A stretch of DNA of 64,000 nt, from contig JAHECZ010000010.1 in assembly GCA_024641475.1 (NCBI GenBank), positions 1 to 64,000 on the forward strand. The letters are read 5' to 3'. The notes beneath the pieces are model-generated. The model did no database searches. It saw only the letters and a list, made by a program, of their open reading frames with translations, and had not been told where the DNA came from. The position numbers and the translations under genes were made by a program. This stretch comes from Gammaproteobacteria bacterium (GTDB taxonomy: Bacteria > Pseudomonadota > Gammaproteobacteria > UBA6429 > Thiohalophilaceae). Positions 55,685 through 64,000 of the stretch are shown piece after piece; the stretch's first letter is position 1; every line of letters starts with the position of its first letter.

Positions 55685-57326
55685 GTCATCTGCTACCGCC
55701 CAATTGGACGGACTGTCGGCTGAACAAACCACGCCGACACCTCACGCGGCATACGATGCATGGCATCTCTTAGGTTTACTGAATCTCTTCCGTGGGGTGA
55801 TTGCCGGCGGTTTCTGTCTGTTATATTTCAGCGGTAAATTACTCAGTCCATTAGGCAGTCAGAATCCGCGCTTATTCTTCCAGACCAGCCTGCTGTATGT
55901 TTTCCTGAGCCTGGTGTTATGGATTTTCATTCGGCAACGCCGCATTAATTTTATTCAACAGGTCTATATCGCGGCCGGTATTGATATTTTATTGGTCACC
56001 CTGTTGATGCACAGCAGTGGCGGTATCGAAAGCGGCCTGGCTGTCTTGCTGGTGATCACTATTGGCGCCAGCAGCATGTTGCTGAGTCAGCGATCCACAC
56101 TCGCACTGGCCGCCGCTGCCACCTTGATGTTACTGGGTTATGAAACCTATAACGGCATAACCAGCCATAAAGCTGCGTCATATCCGATTGCTGGCTTATT
56201 GGGATTCATTTATTTCACCAGTGCCCTGCTGGTACACTGGCTGGCACACCGCATTCGCGAAACCGAAGCACTGGCACAGCGGCGTGGTATCGATTTGGCA
56301 AATCTCGCCCAGCTGACGCAACACATTATTCAGCGGATGCAAACCGGGGTGATGGTGATCGATCAATATAGCAGCGTGCGATTAATCAACGAAGCCGCGC
56401 AACAAATGCTGGGATTTAAAACCGCCGGGAATGACACACCGTTATATCAGCTCTCACCGGAACTGGCCGAGCAGTGGCAGCTCTGGCAAAACGATCATGA
56501 CTACGCACCCAGCGCGATCCCGTTACGGCAATTGCATATCGATATTCTGCCGCGTTTTGCGCTTATCGGCGACAGTGCCGCTGCAGGTGCCCTGATCTTT
56601 CTGCAGGACATGGCAGCATTGGCACAACAGGCACAACAATTACAACTCGCTTCATTGGGCCGTTTAACTGCCAGTATCGCCCATGAAATTCGCAATCCCC
56701 TTGGTGCAATCAGTCATGCTGGACAATTGCTGGCGGAATCCACTCATCTGGATAAACACGATCAACGTTTGACCCGGATTATTCTGGATCATTCGCACCG
56801 TTTGAATACCATCGTGGAAAATGTCATGAGCGTCAGCCGCCGTCGGCCGTCGCAAATTGAATTATTAAGGCTCGATGAATTTTTACAGCGGTTTGTCAGT
56901 GACTATACCACCGGCAAAAATATCGCCAGGGAAACGCTGGATATCAGTATAGAACCTGCCGACTTGCAAATTCGATTTGACACCAGCCACTTACAACAGA
57001 TCCTGGTCAATCTCTGCGATAACGGCTTGCGACATAGTGGCCATCAAACTGAGTTACCGCTCGTCACGTTGCAAGCAGGTTTCGATCATTCCGCCACCCG
57101 TCCCCATCTGGATGTGATCGACCGTGGTCCGGGAGTCAGCACTGTGGCACTGCCGCATCTGTTTGAACCGTTTTTCACCACCGAAACCACCGGTACGGGG
57201 CTTGGCCTGTACTTATCCCGTGAACTTGCCGAGGCGAATCAGGCGCACTTAAGCTATATTGGCAGAAGCGGCATTGCCGGAATTTTCCGCATCACCTTTC
57301 AGGATCCACGCAGACAGTTTGAATGA
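55656..57326 (+). CDS. pilS: Sensor histidine kinase PilS
   Basis: The membrane kinase of the PilSR system that controls pilin transcription. Six hydrophobic helices occupy about the first 180 residues, then a PAS domain (MQTGVMVIDQYSSVRLINEAA), the HisKA site SIAHEIRNPLGAISHAG and the ATPase domain (NLCDNGLRHS, DRGPGVS, GTGLGLYLS). The start is uncertain: TTG 55629, GTG 55656 and GTG 55674 are all in frame without a clear ribosome site, and all overlap the preceding small gene. pilR follows with a 4-base overlap. Confidence 0.9.
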   Translation: MKTTAAVTNKSSATAQLDGLSAEQTTPTPHAAYDAWHLLGLLNLFRGVIAGGFCLLYFSGKLLSPLGSQNPRLFFQTSLLYVFLSLVLWIFIRQRRINFIQQVYIAAGIDILLVTLLMHSSGGIESGLAVLLVITIGASSMLLSQRSTLALAAAATLMLLGYETYNGITSHKAASYPIAGLLGFIYFTSALLVHWLAHRIRETEALAQRRGIDLANLAQLTQHIIQRMQTGVMVIDQYSSVRLINEAAQQMLGFKTAGNDTPLYQLSPELAEQWQLWQNDHDYAPSAIPLRQLHIDILPRFALIGDSAAAGALIFLQDMAALAQQAQQLQLASLGRLTASIAHEIRNPLGAISHAGQLLAESTHLDKHDQRLTRIILDHSHRLNTIVENVMSVSRRRPSQIELLRLDEFLQRFVSDYTTGKNIARETLDISIEPADLQIRFDTSHLQQILVNLCDNGLRHSGHQTELPLVTLQAGFDHSATRPHLDVIDRGPGVSTVALPHLFEPFFTTETTGTGLGLYLSRELAEANQAHLSYIGRSGIAGIFRITFQDPRRQFE

Positions 57327-58687
57327 GCATGATGAATTCCCAGACCCAACAAATTCTCATTGTTGACGATGAGCCCGATATTCGCGAATTACTCGAAATT
57401 ACCCTCGCGCGCATGGGCATACATTCCCATAGCGCCAGTAATCTGCGTGAAGCCCAACAATTATTGCAGCAGCAACCGTTTGATCTCTGCCTGACGGACA
57501 TGAAGTTACCCGATGGTAACGGCATCGATCTGATTCGTTACATCCAGCAACGTTACCATCAGTTGCCCGTCGCGATGATAACCGCGCATGGCAACATGGA
57601 GTCGGCAATTGAAGCGCTCAAGGCGGGAGCATTTGATTTTGTCGCCAAGCCGGTGGACTTGCAGATGTTGCGTAACCTGGTCAATACCGCCCTCAAGCTG
57701 ACCGTGCGCGAGATTCCCGAATCAGCCCCCCATCTTACGCTGTTGGGTGATTCAGCGATCATGCAGCAGATCCATCGCACCATCGACAAACTCGCGCGTA
57801 GCCAGGCACCCGTTTATATCAGTGGTGAATCCGGCGTGGGTAAGGAACTGGTGGCACGATTAATCCACGACAAGGGGCCGCGGCGCGACAAACCCTTTGT
57901 AGCAGTAAACTGCGGTGCGATCCCGACTGAATTGATGGAAAGCGAATTCTTTGGCCATAAGAAAGGCAGTTTCACCGGTGCGGGCAGCGATAAACTCGGC
58001 CTGTTTGCCGCTGCCGATGGCGGTACATTATTTCTGGACGAAGTGGCGGATCTGCCGCTGCACATGCAAGTCAAACTATTGCGCGCGATTCAGGAGCAGG
58101 CAATCCGTCCCATCGGCGCCAATAAAGAAATCAATATCAACGTCCGCATCCTCAGCGCGACGCATAAAGATCTGGCTACCCTGGTGCAAGAGGGTCAGTT
58201 TCGCCAGGACTTGTTTTATCGCATCAATGTCATCGAATTACATGTGCCCAGTTTGCGTGAGCGCACGGAAGATATTCCCCAACTGGCGGATTTCTTCGTG
58301 CATAAAATTGCACATGTCTGGCAAACCCGCCCCCCCGGCATCAGCCCCGAAGCCCTGGCAGCACTTAGCCACTATGCCTTTCCGGGCAACGTACGCGAAT
58401 TGGAAAATATTCTGGAACGTGCCATGACCTTGTGTGAAGGCATGAGCATCACCACCGCTGATTTGCAATTACCCGAGAAATCAGGCGGCAGCATAACTCC
58501 AACCGAATCAGCTGCCGATGCCCCGGTTGAGTCGCTGGATTTGGATCCCGCGCTCTACGAAAAAGAAAAAGAAGTGATCATGCGGGCACTGGAAAAAACC
58601 CGCTTTAACAAAACTGCTGCCGCCAAGTTATTGGGCATTTCGTTTCGCGCGTTACGTTATCGCATCAAGAAATTAGGAATCGAATAA
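57323..58687 (+). CDS. pilR: Sigma-54-dependent response regulator PilR
   Basis: A 454-residue NtrC-family activator. The receiver has Asp59 (LCLTDMKLPD). The AAA+ domain has Walker A GESGVGKE (168-175) and the sigma-54 loop GSFTGA (215-220, the variant of GAFTGA). A Fis-type helix-turn-helix ends the protein (KTAAAKLLGISFRALRYRIKKL). It overlaps pilS as ATGA. Pilin genes, its usual target, are not in the window. Confidence 0.95.
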   Translation: MSMMNSQTQQILIVDDEPDIRELLEITLARMGIHSHSASNLREAQQLLQQQPFDLCLTDMKLPDGNGIDLIRYIQQRYHQLPVAMITAHGNMESAIEALKAGAFDFVAKPVDLQMLRNLVNTALKLTVREIPESAPHLTLLGDSAIMQQIHRTIDKLARSQAPVYISGESGVGKELVARLIHDKGPRRDKPFVAVNCGAIPTELMESEFFGHKKGSFTGAGSDKLGLFAAADGGTLFLDEVADLPLHMQVKLLRAIQEQAIRPIGANKEININVRILSATHKDLATLVQEGQFRQDLFYRINVIELHVPSLRERTEDIPQLADFFVHKIAHVWQTRPPGISPEALAALSHYAFPGNVRELENILERAMTLCEGMSITTADLQLPEKSGGSITPTESAADAPVESLDLDPALYEKEKEVIMRALEKTRFNKTAAAKLLGISFRALRYRIKKLGIE

Positions 58688-58710
58688 GGTCGAAACGATT
58701 TACTGAAATA

Positions 58711-59505
58711 TTACCAGTTCGTCAACTGCCCGCTGCGTGAGATCCAGTAATTCCCGGCGCTGTCGGGTCGGCCGAGAAAACGCAAGAATTCTGTCAGCTT
58801 GGTCTGATCGTTGTTACGCGGTGATAAAGTGCCTTCCCAGCGATACTTGCCGGTACTTTGCACATCCAGCTTGAGATTGATTTTCAATTGTCCGGTTTCA
58901 TTCTGATCAGATATGGTGATGCGCGTGTTTTTATTTTGCGGTTCCATTTCAATCAGGATATCGCCCAATTCAATACCATGCGGCGCACGCAGCGCAGCTT
59001 TTTGCCAGACGATCCGTCCCTTGGCACGAAACATTTCATTCTTTTTAATTTCTACGTTGGTCATCTTGCCCAGCACATCACCACCGATACTCACCGGAAA
59101 GCCGCTAAACAGACCATTGAGTTGTTCTGCGGGCAGGCGCACATCGACATCCTCCATAGCAAATTTGCCTCCCAGACCAATAGCAACATTGCCGTTGGCC
59201 CGGGTATTTTCGCCATTGATAAGCAGATCCAAATCGATGTTACCGGCCAACAAACCCAGACTATTCAAATCCCAGTTGAGCTTGCCAAGTTTGACCCGAC
59301 CGAGCATGGTTTCCTGGGCCTCGCCTTTCCACAGGGTTCCACGAATTTGCTGCAGATTCAGTAATTGCGCCGAACTACCACTACCCAGTAAATATTTGGA
59401 CACCAGGCTGGCTGGCACGCTGAATAAGACAAACAACAAATAACAACCTGCGCCCAATAGCAGATAGTTGCGAATTTTGTGTTTGTTGATATTTATACGT
59501 GCCAT
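58711..59505 (-). CDS. gspN: Type II secretion system protein GspN
   Basis: An inner-membrane component of the type II secretion system, 264 residues. An N-terminal helix (about 13-36) precedes a periplasmic beta-rich domain with LQQIRGTLWKGEA, LGKLNWDLN and WEGTLSPRNN. It is the last gene of the gsp run and directly abuts gspM. Confidence 0.88.
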   Translation of the reverse strand: MARININKHKIRNYLLLGAGCYLLFVLFSVPASLVSKYLLGSGSSAQLLNLQQIRGTLWKGEAQETMLGRVKLGKLNWDLNSLGLLAGNIDLDLLINGENTRANGNVAIGLGGKFAMEDVDVRLPAEQLNGLFSGFPVSIGGDVLGKMTNVEIKKNEMFRAKGRIVWQKAALRAPHGIELGDILIEMEPQNKNTRITISDQNETGQLKINLKLDVQSTGKYRWEGTLSPRNNDQTKLTEFLRFLGRPDSAGNYWISRSGQLTNW

Positions 59506-59985
59506 TTAGCCTTCCAGTAAGACCGTGCTTTTGACATAGCCGGCAGCCCCGGTGTTTTCTGCATTAAATTCCTTGATGATGACCTGTTGTTGCGATTGCA
59601 ATCCATCCAGCCAGTTCATAATGTCATCGAAACTGACATTACTGATCACAATCCGCACCTTTTGCCCTTCCTGCTGTACCTGGATACTGTCACCAAATTT
59701 GGTGCGCGCACTGACTTCAATCACACTGTATACCGATCGCCCCGGTGTGGCAGCGCGTGCGCCAGTCCGGCTGAGTTCGCGTAATTCCGCCATGTTGTCA
59801 CGCATCCAGGTCAAGTCCTGGCGTTGTTTCTCAAGTTTCTTATCGAGCTTGTTCAGGCCACCGATAAACGGCGACCATAACAACTGGTAAATCAGCAGCA
59901 ACACGACAATTGCTGCACCGCCGTATACCAGATTGCGTTCACGTTCATTCAAACCATCCAGATACGCCTTGAGTTCTGCTTTCAT
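59506..59985 (-). CDS. gspM: Type II secretion system protein GspM
   Basis: A 159-residue inner-membrane protein that pairs with GspL. A helix at about 21-39 (LVYGGAAIVVLLLIYQLL) is followed by a coiled coil and a ferredoxin-like periplasmic domain. ATGA overlap with gspL. Confidence 0.9.
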   Translation of the reverse strand: MKAELKAYLDGLNERERNLVYGGAAIVVLLLIYQLLWSPFIGGLNKLDKKLEKQRQDLTWMRDNMAELRELSRTGARAATPGRSVYSVIEVSARTKFGDSIQVQQEGQKVRIVISNVSFDDIMNWLDGLQSQQQVIIKEFNAENTGAAGYVKSTVLLEG

Positions 59986-61214
59986 CCGCTTTTCCTCTGT
60001 AACTGCAGACGCACATCGGTGCTTTCGCCGCGTGTCGATGCCGACTGCACTTCCACACTCCAGCCGGTTTGTTCGGCCAGTTTATCCTTGAGCGTATCCA
60101 GTTGATTGGTAAATTTTAAACTCAATTCAATATCCATTTTGCCATCGATATAGCGCAGTGATTTCAGACTTAATCCCTGAGTTTGATTCAGAATGGGCGC
60201 CGCTTTTGTCAGTATTTCCGCCAACACACCGGAGCCGGCACCTTGCAGGCGGCGAAACTCTTTCATGCGCCGTTCCATATCGGCACGCTCACTGATACCG
60301 TCGGGTTTTTTGACGTTGGGAAATGCCTGTTTATATGCCTGCGTCAGTTGTGTAGTGAGGCTGTTACTTTGCCGATACATCTGCACGTAACCCACCATGG
60401 CATAACTGATCTGCCAAACAAACCAAATCAGGAATAAAGATGCGGCAGTAAACCACGGCTTGAAATGTTTTTTAAAATCACGTTCAACGCTAAAATCACC
60501 TTGCAATAAATTCAAGGCACCACGTGGATCATAGTCATTACCAATGATGCCAAACAAGCCATCGGCACAGGGCTGCACGTTAAAACTGATTTCCGGTACA
60601 ACGGCTTCGAGTCGCGCCACGTGATTACCCCGGCCACAATCATAAATGGTGATCTGCTCAGGTTTTTCGGTGTCAGCCTGTTCGTACAGATTCAGCAATA
60701 ACAGCGGCAGATTGACCGTATCCGACGCGAACATTCCCAATGGGGTGCGCATCAAGGCGCGTTCCGGCTCAATCATAATTGTCCATTCATCGGCAGGTAA
60801 CGCCAACACATCGGGTAGCATCGCTTCTACACGGATTCCGGCATTACCTAGCGTGGCAAGCCATTGCTCCAGTGTCTGGCGATCAATCGCGGCCACGGTA
60901 TATTGGCCAGCCAAAGTCTGGTTGCCCAGGACAAAGTGTAATTTATCTATGTCATCGACCAACTGATCTTCCACCGCATACGGCACTGCTTTGAGTAGCT
61001 TGTTACGGTTTTTCCCCGGCAAGGCCATTTGGGTTAAAAATATTTCTTCGCTGGGCACCAGCACCACCACATGTGCATGCAGCGACGGTTGTGCGGCATC
61101 CTCCAGTGAGCCACGACCCATCGGGCCAACCGGCTGACCACGTTCCATCAATTGCCAGGTGGCTTGCGATGAAACAGGATCAATGCGTAAAAACATCAGT
61201 CGCATATCAGACAC
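59982..61214 (-). CDS. gspL: Type II secretion system protein GspL
   Basis: A 410-residue protein that links the ATPase GspE to the pseudopilus platform. The actin-like cytoplasmic domain (about 1-245; LVPSEEIFLTQMALPGKNRNK) is followed by a membrane helix (about 255-275) and a periplasmic ferredoxin-like domain. It overlaps gspK by 8 bases and gspM by 4. Confidence 0.92.
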   Translation of the reverse strand: MSDMRLMFLRIDPVSSQATWQLMERGQPVGPMGRGSLEDAAQPSLHAHVVVLVPSEEIFLTQMALPGKNRNKLLKAVPYAVEDQLVDDIDKLHFVLGNQTLAGQYTVAAIDRQTLEQWLATLGNAGIRVEAMLPDVLALPADEWTIMIEPERALMRTPLGMFASDTVNLPLLLLNLYEQADTEKPEQITIYDCGRGNHVARLEAVVPEISFNVQPCADGLFGIIGNDYDPRGALNLLQGDFSVERDFKKHFKPWFTAASLFLIWFVWQISYAMVGYVQMYRQSNSLTTQLTQAYKQAFPNVKKPDGISERADMERRMKEFRRLQGAGSGVLAEILTKAAPILNQTQGLSLKSLRYIDGKMDIELSLKFTNQLDTLKDKLAEQTGWSVEVQSASTRGESTDVRLQLQRKSG

Positions 61215-62148
61215 CTCCCTGGCTGCGCATCAACACACGCATACTTTTGGGTGTCTTGGGGTCCGGGCGATAAATAATGCTCTGCAACTGGGCGTGGGTG
61301 CGATCCAGCTGGACACGCGCGGAAACCAGATAATAACTGCTCAATACGGTCAAGCCTGCGGTGTCAGCCGGTTTGCCTTTCACCTCGGGAGAATTCAGAA
61401 AATCCGTGATGTTGTGATAGGGGTTCTTATCACGCTCTTCGATAAGCTTTTTGGCATCATCGTTACTCAGACCTTCAACGATACATTGCAGTACACCTGC
61501 AGGGGCGGTATTGACATTGATATCTGTCGTCTCCCGCAACGCAATCACATTGGGCGCCAGTTTGGCGTAAATTTCCGGCGTGATACCTTTCACAAGTAAT
61601 AATTCAGTTGGGCTTAACATCTTGCGATTTGCCGCACGGTAGGGGTTGTCGCCATATAAGTATTCTGTGTCCTCTGCACCACCGGGAAACGTAAGCGTAT
61701 CATCCGCATCGATCCAATCGATTACCGCGCTCAATATATCCGGTGATGCGCCTGCATTGACTAATAATTGTGTAAAGCGTTTGGCATTGACCGATGCGGG
61801 TTTCGTTCCATCGAGATTGTTGATATTAAACAAACCCTGCAAATCATCAATGCGGCCGCTGATATCGCCACCTTCCAGCGGAATCTTGTCGAGCTTGGTT
61901 GCCCAGTCATCCTTCAATGAATCAACGCCTGCCGTCTTGCGATCCCGTAATAAAATATTACGTGCCCAGTCCTCGGCACCGAGCAAGTACAAATAGCCCT
62001 GATCATGGAACAACACATTTTCCGTACGGCGCTGGTTAACATAATTTCGCGACATCATCGCCGTGGCAGCAATCGCTGCCAGCGCAAATACTAACATGGC
62101 CGTAATTAAGGCAACACCACGTTGAGATTTATGTAAACGATAGTTCAT
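61207..62148 (-). CDS. gspK: Type II secretion minor pseudopilin GspK
   Basis: The 313-residue tip minor pseudopilin. The prepilin site is RG/VALITAML at 10-11, and the Glu5 of other pilins is absent, as is normal in GspK. The large alpha domain carries NINTAPAGVL and FLNSPEVKG. It forms the tip complex with GspI and GspJ. Confidence 0.94.
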   Translation of the reverse strand: MNYRLHKSQRGVALITAMLVFALAAIAATAMMSRNYVNQRRTENVLFHDQGYLYLLGAEDWARNILLRDRKTAGVDSLKDDWATKLDKIPLEGGDISGRIDDLQGLFNINNLDGTKPASVNAKRFTQLLVNAGASPDILSAVIDWIDADDTLTFPGGAEDTEYLYGDNPYRAANRKMLSPTELLLVKGITPEIYAKLAPNVIALRETTDINVNTAPAGVLQCIVEGLSNDDAKKLIEERDKNPYHNITDFLNSPEVKGKPADTAGLTVLSSYYLVSARVQLDRTHAQLQSIIYRPDPKTPKSMRVLMRSQGGV

Positions 62149-62149
62149 C

Positions 62150-62767
62150 TCATGCCTCGGGCAATATAAAAAATCGATTGATCGTGCCCATGTCTTCAGT
62201 GTGAATTCGAATCTCCACCGCGCGTGGCATGCTCAACAATGCATTGGCGATTTGCGGTGGTGGCCAGGAGGTCTGCCACTGATCATTGGCATCCAGATAC
62301 CGTATATCCAGTTTATCCACCTGGGTTAACAAGGCACTGCGCACCGGCTTGGCATCCTGCGCTCGATCCAGTGTTGGCCAGGTCAACCGAAACAAGGTTT
62401 CCTCGCTCAGCGAATACGCCACCCGCTGCATAATGCTGCGCGGTGTTTGCGCCGGATTGCGTCGCCCGGTGCGGGTAAATTCCAAACGGATATCACCCAA
62501 CTCGGCACCGATTAAGGCGCCTATGGTATTACCGTATTCAGCCCGAATCGGCCGCGGCACAAATTCCTGCACATCATCACCGATACGCAACAATGCCAGT
62601 TGCAATTCACCCATGCGATCCGCCACTTCCTCGTTGCGGGTTTTGGCATCCATAACACTGCGCAAACCGCTGTAGGCCATATACGATACGATTGCAAAAA
62701 TACTCATCGCTACCAATAATTCGAATAGCGTGAATCCTGCCGTTGTTTGTACAGAAACCATTCTCAT
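62150..62767 (-). CDS. gspJ: Type II secretion minor pseudopilin GspJ
   Basis: A 205-residue minor pseudopilin. Prepilin cleavage is expected at G11/F12 (AGFTLFELLVAMSIFAIVS) with Glu16 as the +5 residue. It overlaps gspI by 4 bases and precedes gspK by 1. Confidence 0.94.
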   Translation of the reverse strand: MRMVSVQTTAGFTLFELLVAMSIFAIVSYMAYSGLRSVMDAKTRNEEVADRMGELQLALLRIGDDVQEFVPRPIRAEYGNTIGALIGAELGDIRLEFTRTGRRNPAQTPRSIMQRVAYSLSEETLFRLTWPTLDRAQDAKPVRSALLTQVDKLDIRYLDANDQWQTSWPPPQIANALLSMPRAVEIRIHTEDMGTINRFFILPEA

Positions 62768-63150
62768 GGCGGTTTTCCCAGGAAGGCAACCACCATGGCT
62801 GTGGCCGCCTCATCACGCTGCGTCTCAGGCTGCACGGATATTTCAAGACGCCGCACGGTTTGATCCGGCGTATTTTTTACCTCGACGGTCCATTTCCAAT
62901 TGATATCGCCCATTTCAGCCGTACCATTGGATCTGCCAATTGATGGCCAGTCATGCCGGGCGCGCATTTCGACCACCTTGTTCATGGCCACCCATTCGGC
63001 AAAAGTCTTTTGTTTCAGATATATCTCGATTTCAGTCGTCCTGCTCGCAGTACCAATGGCCGCCGACAATGCGATTGCGATGATCGCCAGGGCCACTAAT
63101 ACTTCCAGCAAGGTAAATCCCAGAGTTTGGCGTGGTGGGTTGATTCGCAT
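62764..63150 (-). CDS. gspI: Type II secretion minor pseudopilin GspI
   Basis: A 128-residue minor pseudopilin with cleavage at G11/F12 (GFTLLEVLVALAIIAIA) and Glu16. The family region WVAMNKVVEMRARHDWP is seen. Nine bases follow gspH. Confidence 0.94.
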   Translation of the reverse strand: MRINPPRQTLGFTLLEVLVALAIIAIALSAAIGTASRTTEIEIYLKQKTFAEWVAMNKVVEMRARHDWPSIGRSNGTAEMGDINWKWTVEVKNTPDQTVRRLEISVQPETQRDEAATAMVVAFLGKPP

Positions 63151-63159
63151 GGATCTTTC

Positions 63160-63690
63160 TCAACTCAACTCCGCCGGAGTAAGAATTTCCAGCGTACCAT
63201 CATCATGCGCACGAATCCGATACTGCACGGTCTCATCACTGGAACGCAGAATTAATTCAAAGGGTGTCATCTCGCCACTGGATAGAAAATACACCCGCGC
63301 CGGCGGATTTTTATCGTCACTCGCGGTTAATGCGCCCAAATCCAGTTGCACCTTATCCACGACCAGGGCCAGTTGCATACCAACTTGCAAATTCCGTGAC
63401 CGGAACATTTTATCGGTACTCATCGGTTCCCAGGCATTGTCGCTGAACATTTCAAAACCATAACTATCGGGTTTCACGGTTAAGGCAACCTCTTCACCCT
63501 GGATGATGGCCTCCTCACGCGCCAGATTGATCAAGGCATAGATGCGGCGGGTTTCCACTTCCATCTTTGCCGAGATATCACCGTGACCGATCGACAACAC
63601 CACGGAGCTGAGCATAATACCGATGATGACAACCACCACCAGTAGCTCCACCAGCGTGAAACCGCGCTGACGATGTGAGTGCGTGTACAT
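63160..63690 (-). CDS. gspH: Type II secretion minor pseudopilin GspH
   Basis: A 176-residue minor pseudopilin. Cleavage is at G10/F11 (RGFTLVELLVVVVIIGIM) with Glu15. The C-terminal domain has EEAIIQGEEVALTVKPDSYGFE. It follows gspG by 15 bases. Confidence 0.93.
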   Translation of the reverse strand: MYTHSHRQRGFTLVELLVVVVIIGIMLSSVVLSIGHGDISAKMEVETRRIYALINLAREEAIIQGEEVALTVKPDSYGFEMFSDNAWEPMSTDKMFRSRNLQVGMQLALVVDKVQLDLGALTASDDKNPPARVYFLSSGEMTPFELILRSSDETVQYRIRAHDDGTLEILTPAELS

Positions 63691-63705
63691 GAGTTAGCTC
63701 ATACC

Positions 63706-64000
63706 TTACTGACTGGCATGTCCTGCAGAAATCTCATCCAGATTCCAGGTGCCGATATCATCTTCAGCGGAATCCGCATTCTTGCCCTTGGAATAGATAT
63801 CGATGTCACTATGGATACCGGGCTTGAGATACTGATAATCATTGCCCCAGGGATCTTTAGGCAGCTTTTTAATGTAACCGCCTTGCTTGTAACGCTTGGG
63901 TTCCGGTGCCAGATCGGGTTTCTTGACCAGTGCATCCAGACCTTGATCGGTGGTGGGATAATCAAAGTTATCCAATTTATACAGATTCAATGCACCTTCC
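63706..64000 (-). CDS. gspG: Type II secretion major pseudopilin GspG, 5' end beyond the window
   Basis: The last 97 or so codons of the major pseudopilin; the prepilin leader and hydrophobic helix lie past the right edge. [22 protein letters not shown] is the family core (shown here as [16 protein letters not shown]), then [18 protein letters not shown] with the calcium-binding region and DIGTWNLDE near the end. It heads the visible gspGHIJKLMN order. Confidence 0.93.
   Translation of the reverse strand, partial: EGALNLYKLDNFDYPTTDQGLDALVKKPDLAPEPKRYKQGGYIKKLPKDPWGNDYQYLKPGIHSDIDIYSKGKNADSAEDDIGTWNLDEISAGHASQ

Overview
The window is about 64 kb of chromosome from a free-living, mid-GC gammaproteobacterium, most likely a sulfur oxidiser of the Chromatiales/Thiotrichales type. 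The evidence is a Tat-exported SoxB thiosulfohydrolase, the E. coli-like order dapA-bamC-purC divergent from gcvR-bcp, a FimW/FimX pair as in Pseudomonas, PilSR, and a type II secretion operon. There are no rRNA or tRNA genes, no CRISPR array, and no insertion sequence or phage. Genes are densely packed, with many 4-bp ATGA overlaps. The lineage is inferred from gene content only.

Layout. 1-2.6 kb: the EF-P beta-lysylation set, epmA (cut by the left edge) and efp on the minus strand, epmB divergent. 2.7-6.9 kb: a FimW-like protein and FimX, a c-di-GMP module for type IV pili. 6.9-11.1 kb: a DUF1015 protein, then a membrane class IIIb adenylate cyclase overlapping a lipoprotein. 11.1-17.5 kb: parE-parC and a chemoreceptor. 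17.6-21.2 kb: dapA-bamC-mbl-purC on the minus strand. 21.3-24.6 kb, plus strand: a decayed galT-like pseudogene, gcvR, a peroxiredoxin with a histone-like tail, and phoH2. 24.6-31.4 kb: an AI-2E-type permease, a LysR regulator and an RND efflux pair. 31.6-35.7 kb: ettA, a DUF2914 exported protein, a stand-alone cereblon-type CULT protein, and hemH. 35.7-42.2 kb: soxB, msrQ-msrP, a two-TM protein, a SoxH-like metallohydrolase and a flavoprotein. 42.3-51.4 kb: clpB with a visible sigma-32 promoter, a glutamate-synthase-like flavoprotein, a second GcvR-like ACT protein with def, a ZIP transporter, rluD-pgeF, bamD and glnB. 51.5-55.3 kb: nadE and sucCD. 55.4-64 kb: a small zinc-ribbon protein, pilS-pilR, and gspG(partial)-H-I-J-K-L-M-N on the minus strand.

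Several genes form working sets: EF-P with two of its modifying enzymes; FimW/FimX with PilSR for pili and their regulation; BamC and BamD for outer-membrane assembly; SoxB with periplasmic thiol/methionine enzymes for sulfur and redox chemistry; and GlnB, NadE and the ACT proteins for nitrogen and amino-acid control.

Most of the window is ordinary core genome. The points most worth following are the CULT-domain protein, which keeps the complete cereblon tri-Trp cage and zinc-Cys spacing; the peroxiredoxin with a lysine-rich tail and no standard resolving Cys; the galT remnant; the class IIIb cyclase with its overlapping lipoprotein; and a strong hairpin that buries the ribosome-binding site of the flavoprotein gene at 42.2 kb. 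I found no clear multi-gene system that is wholly undescribed.
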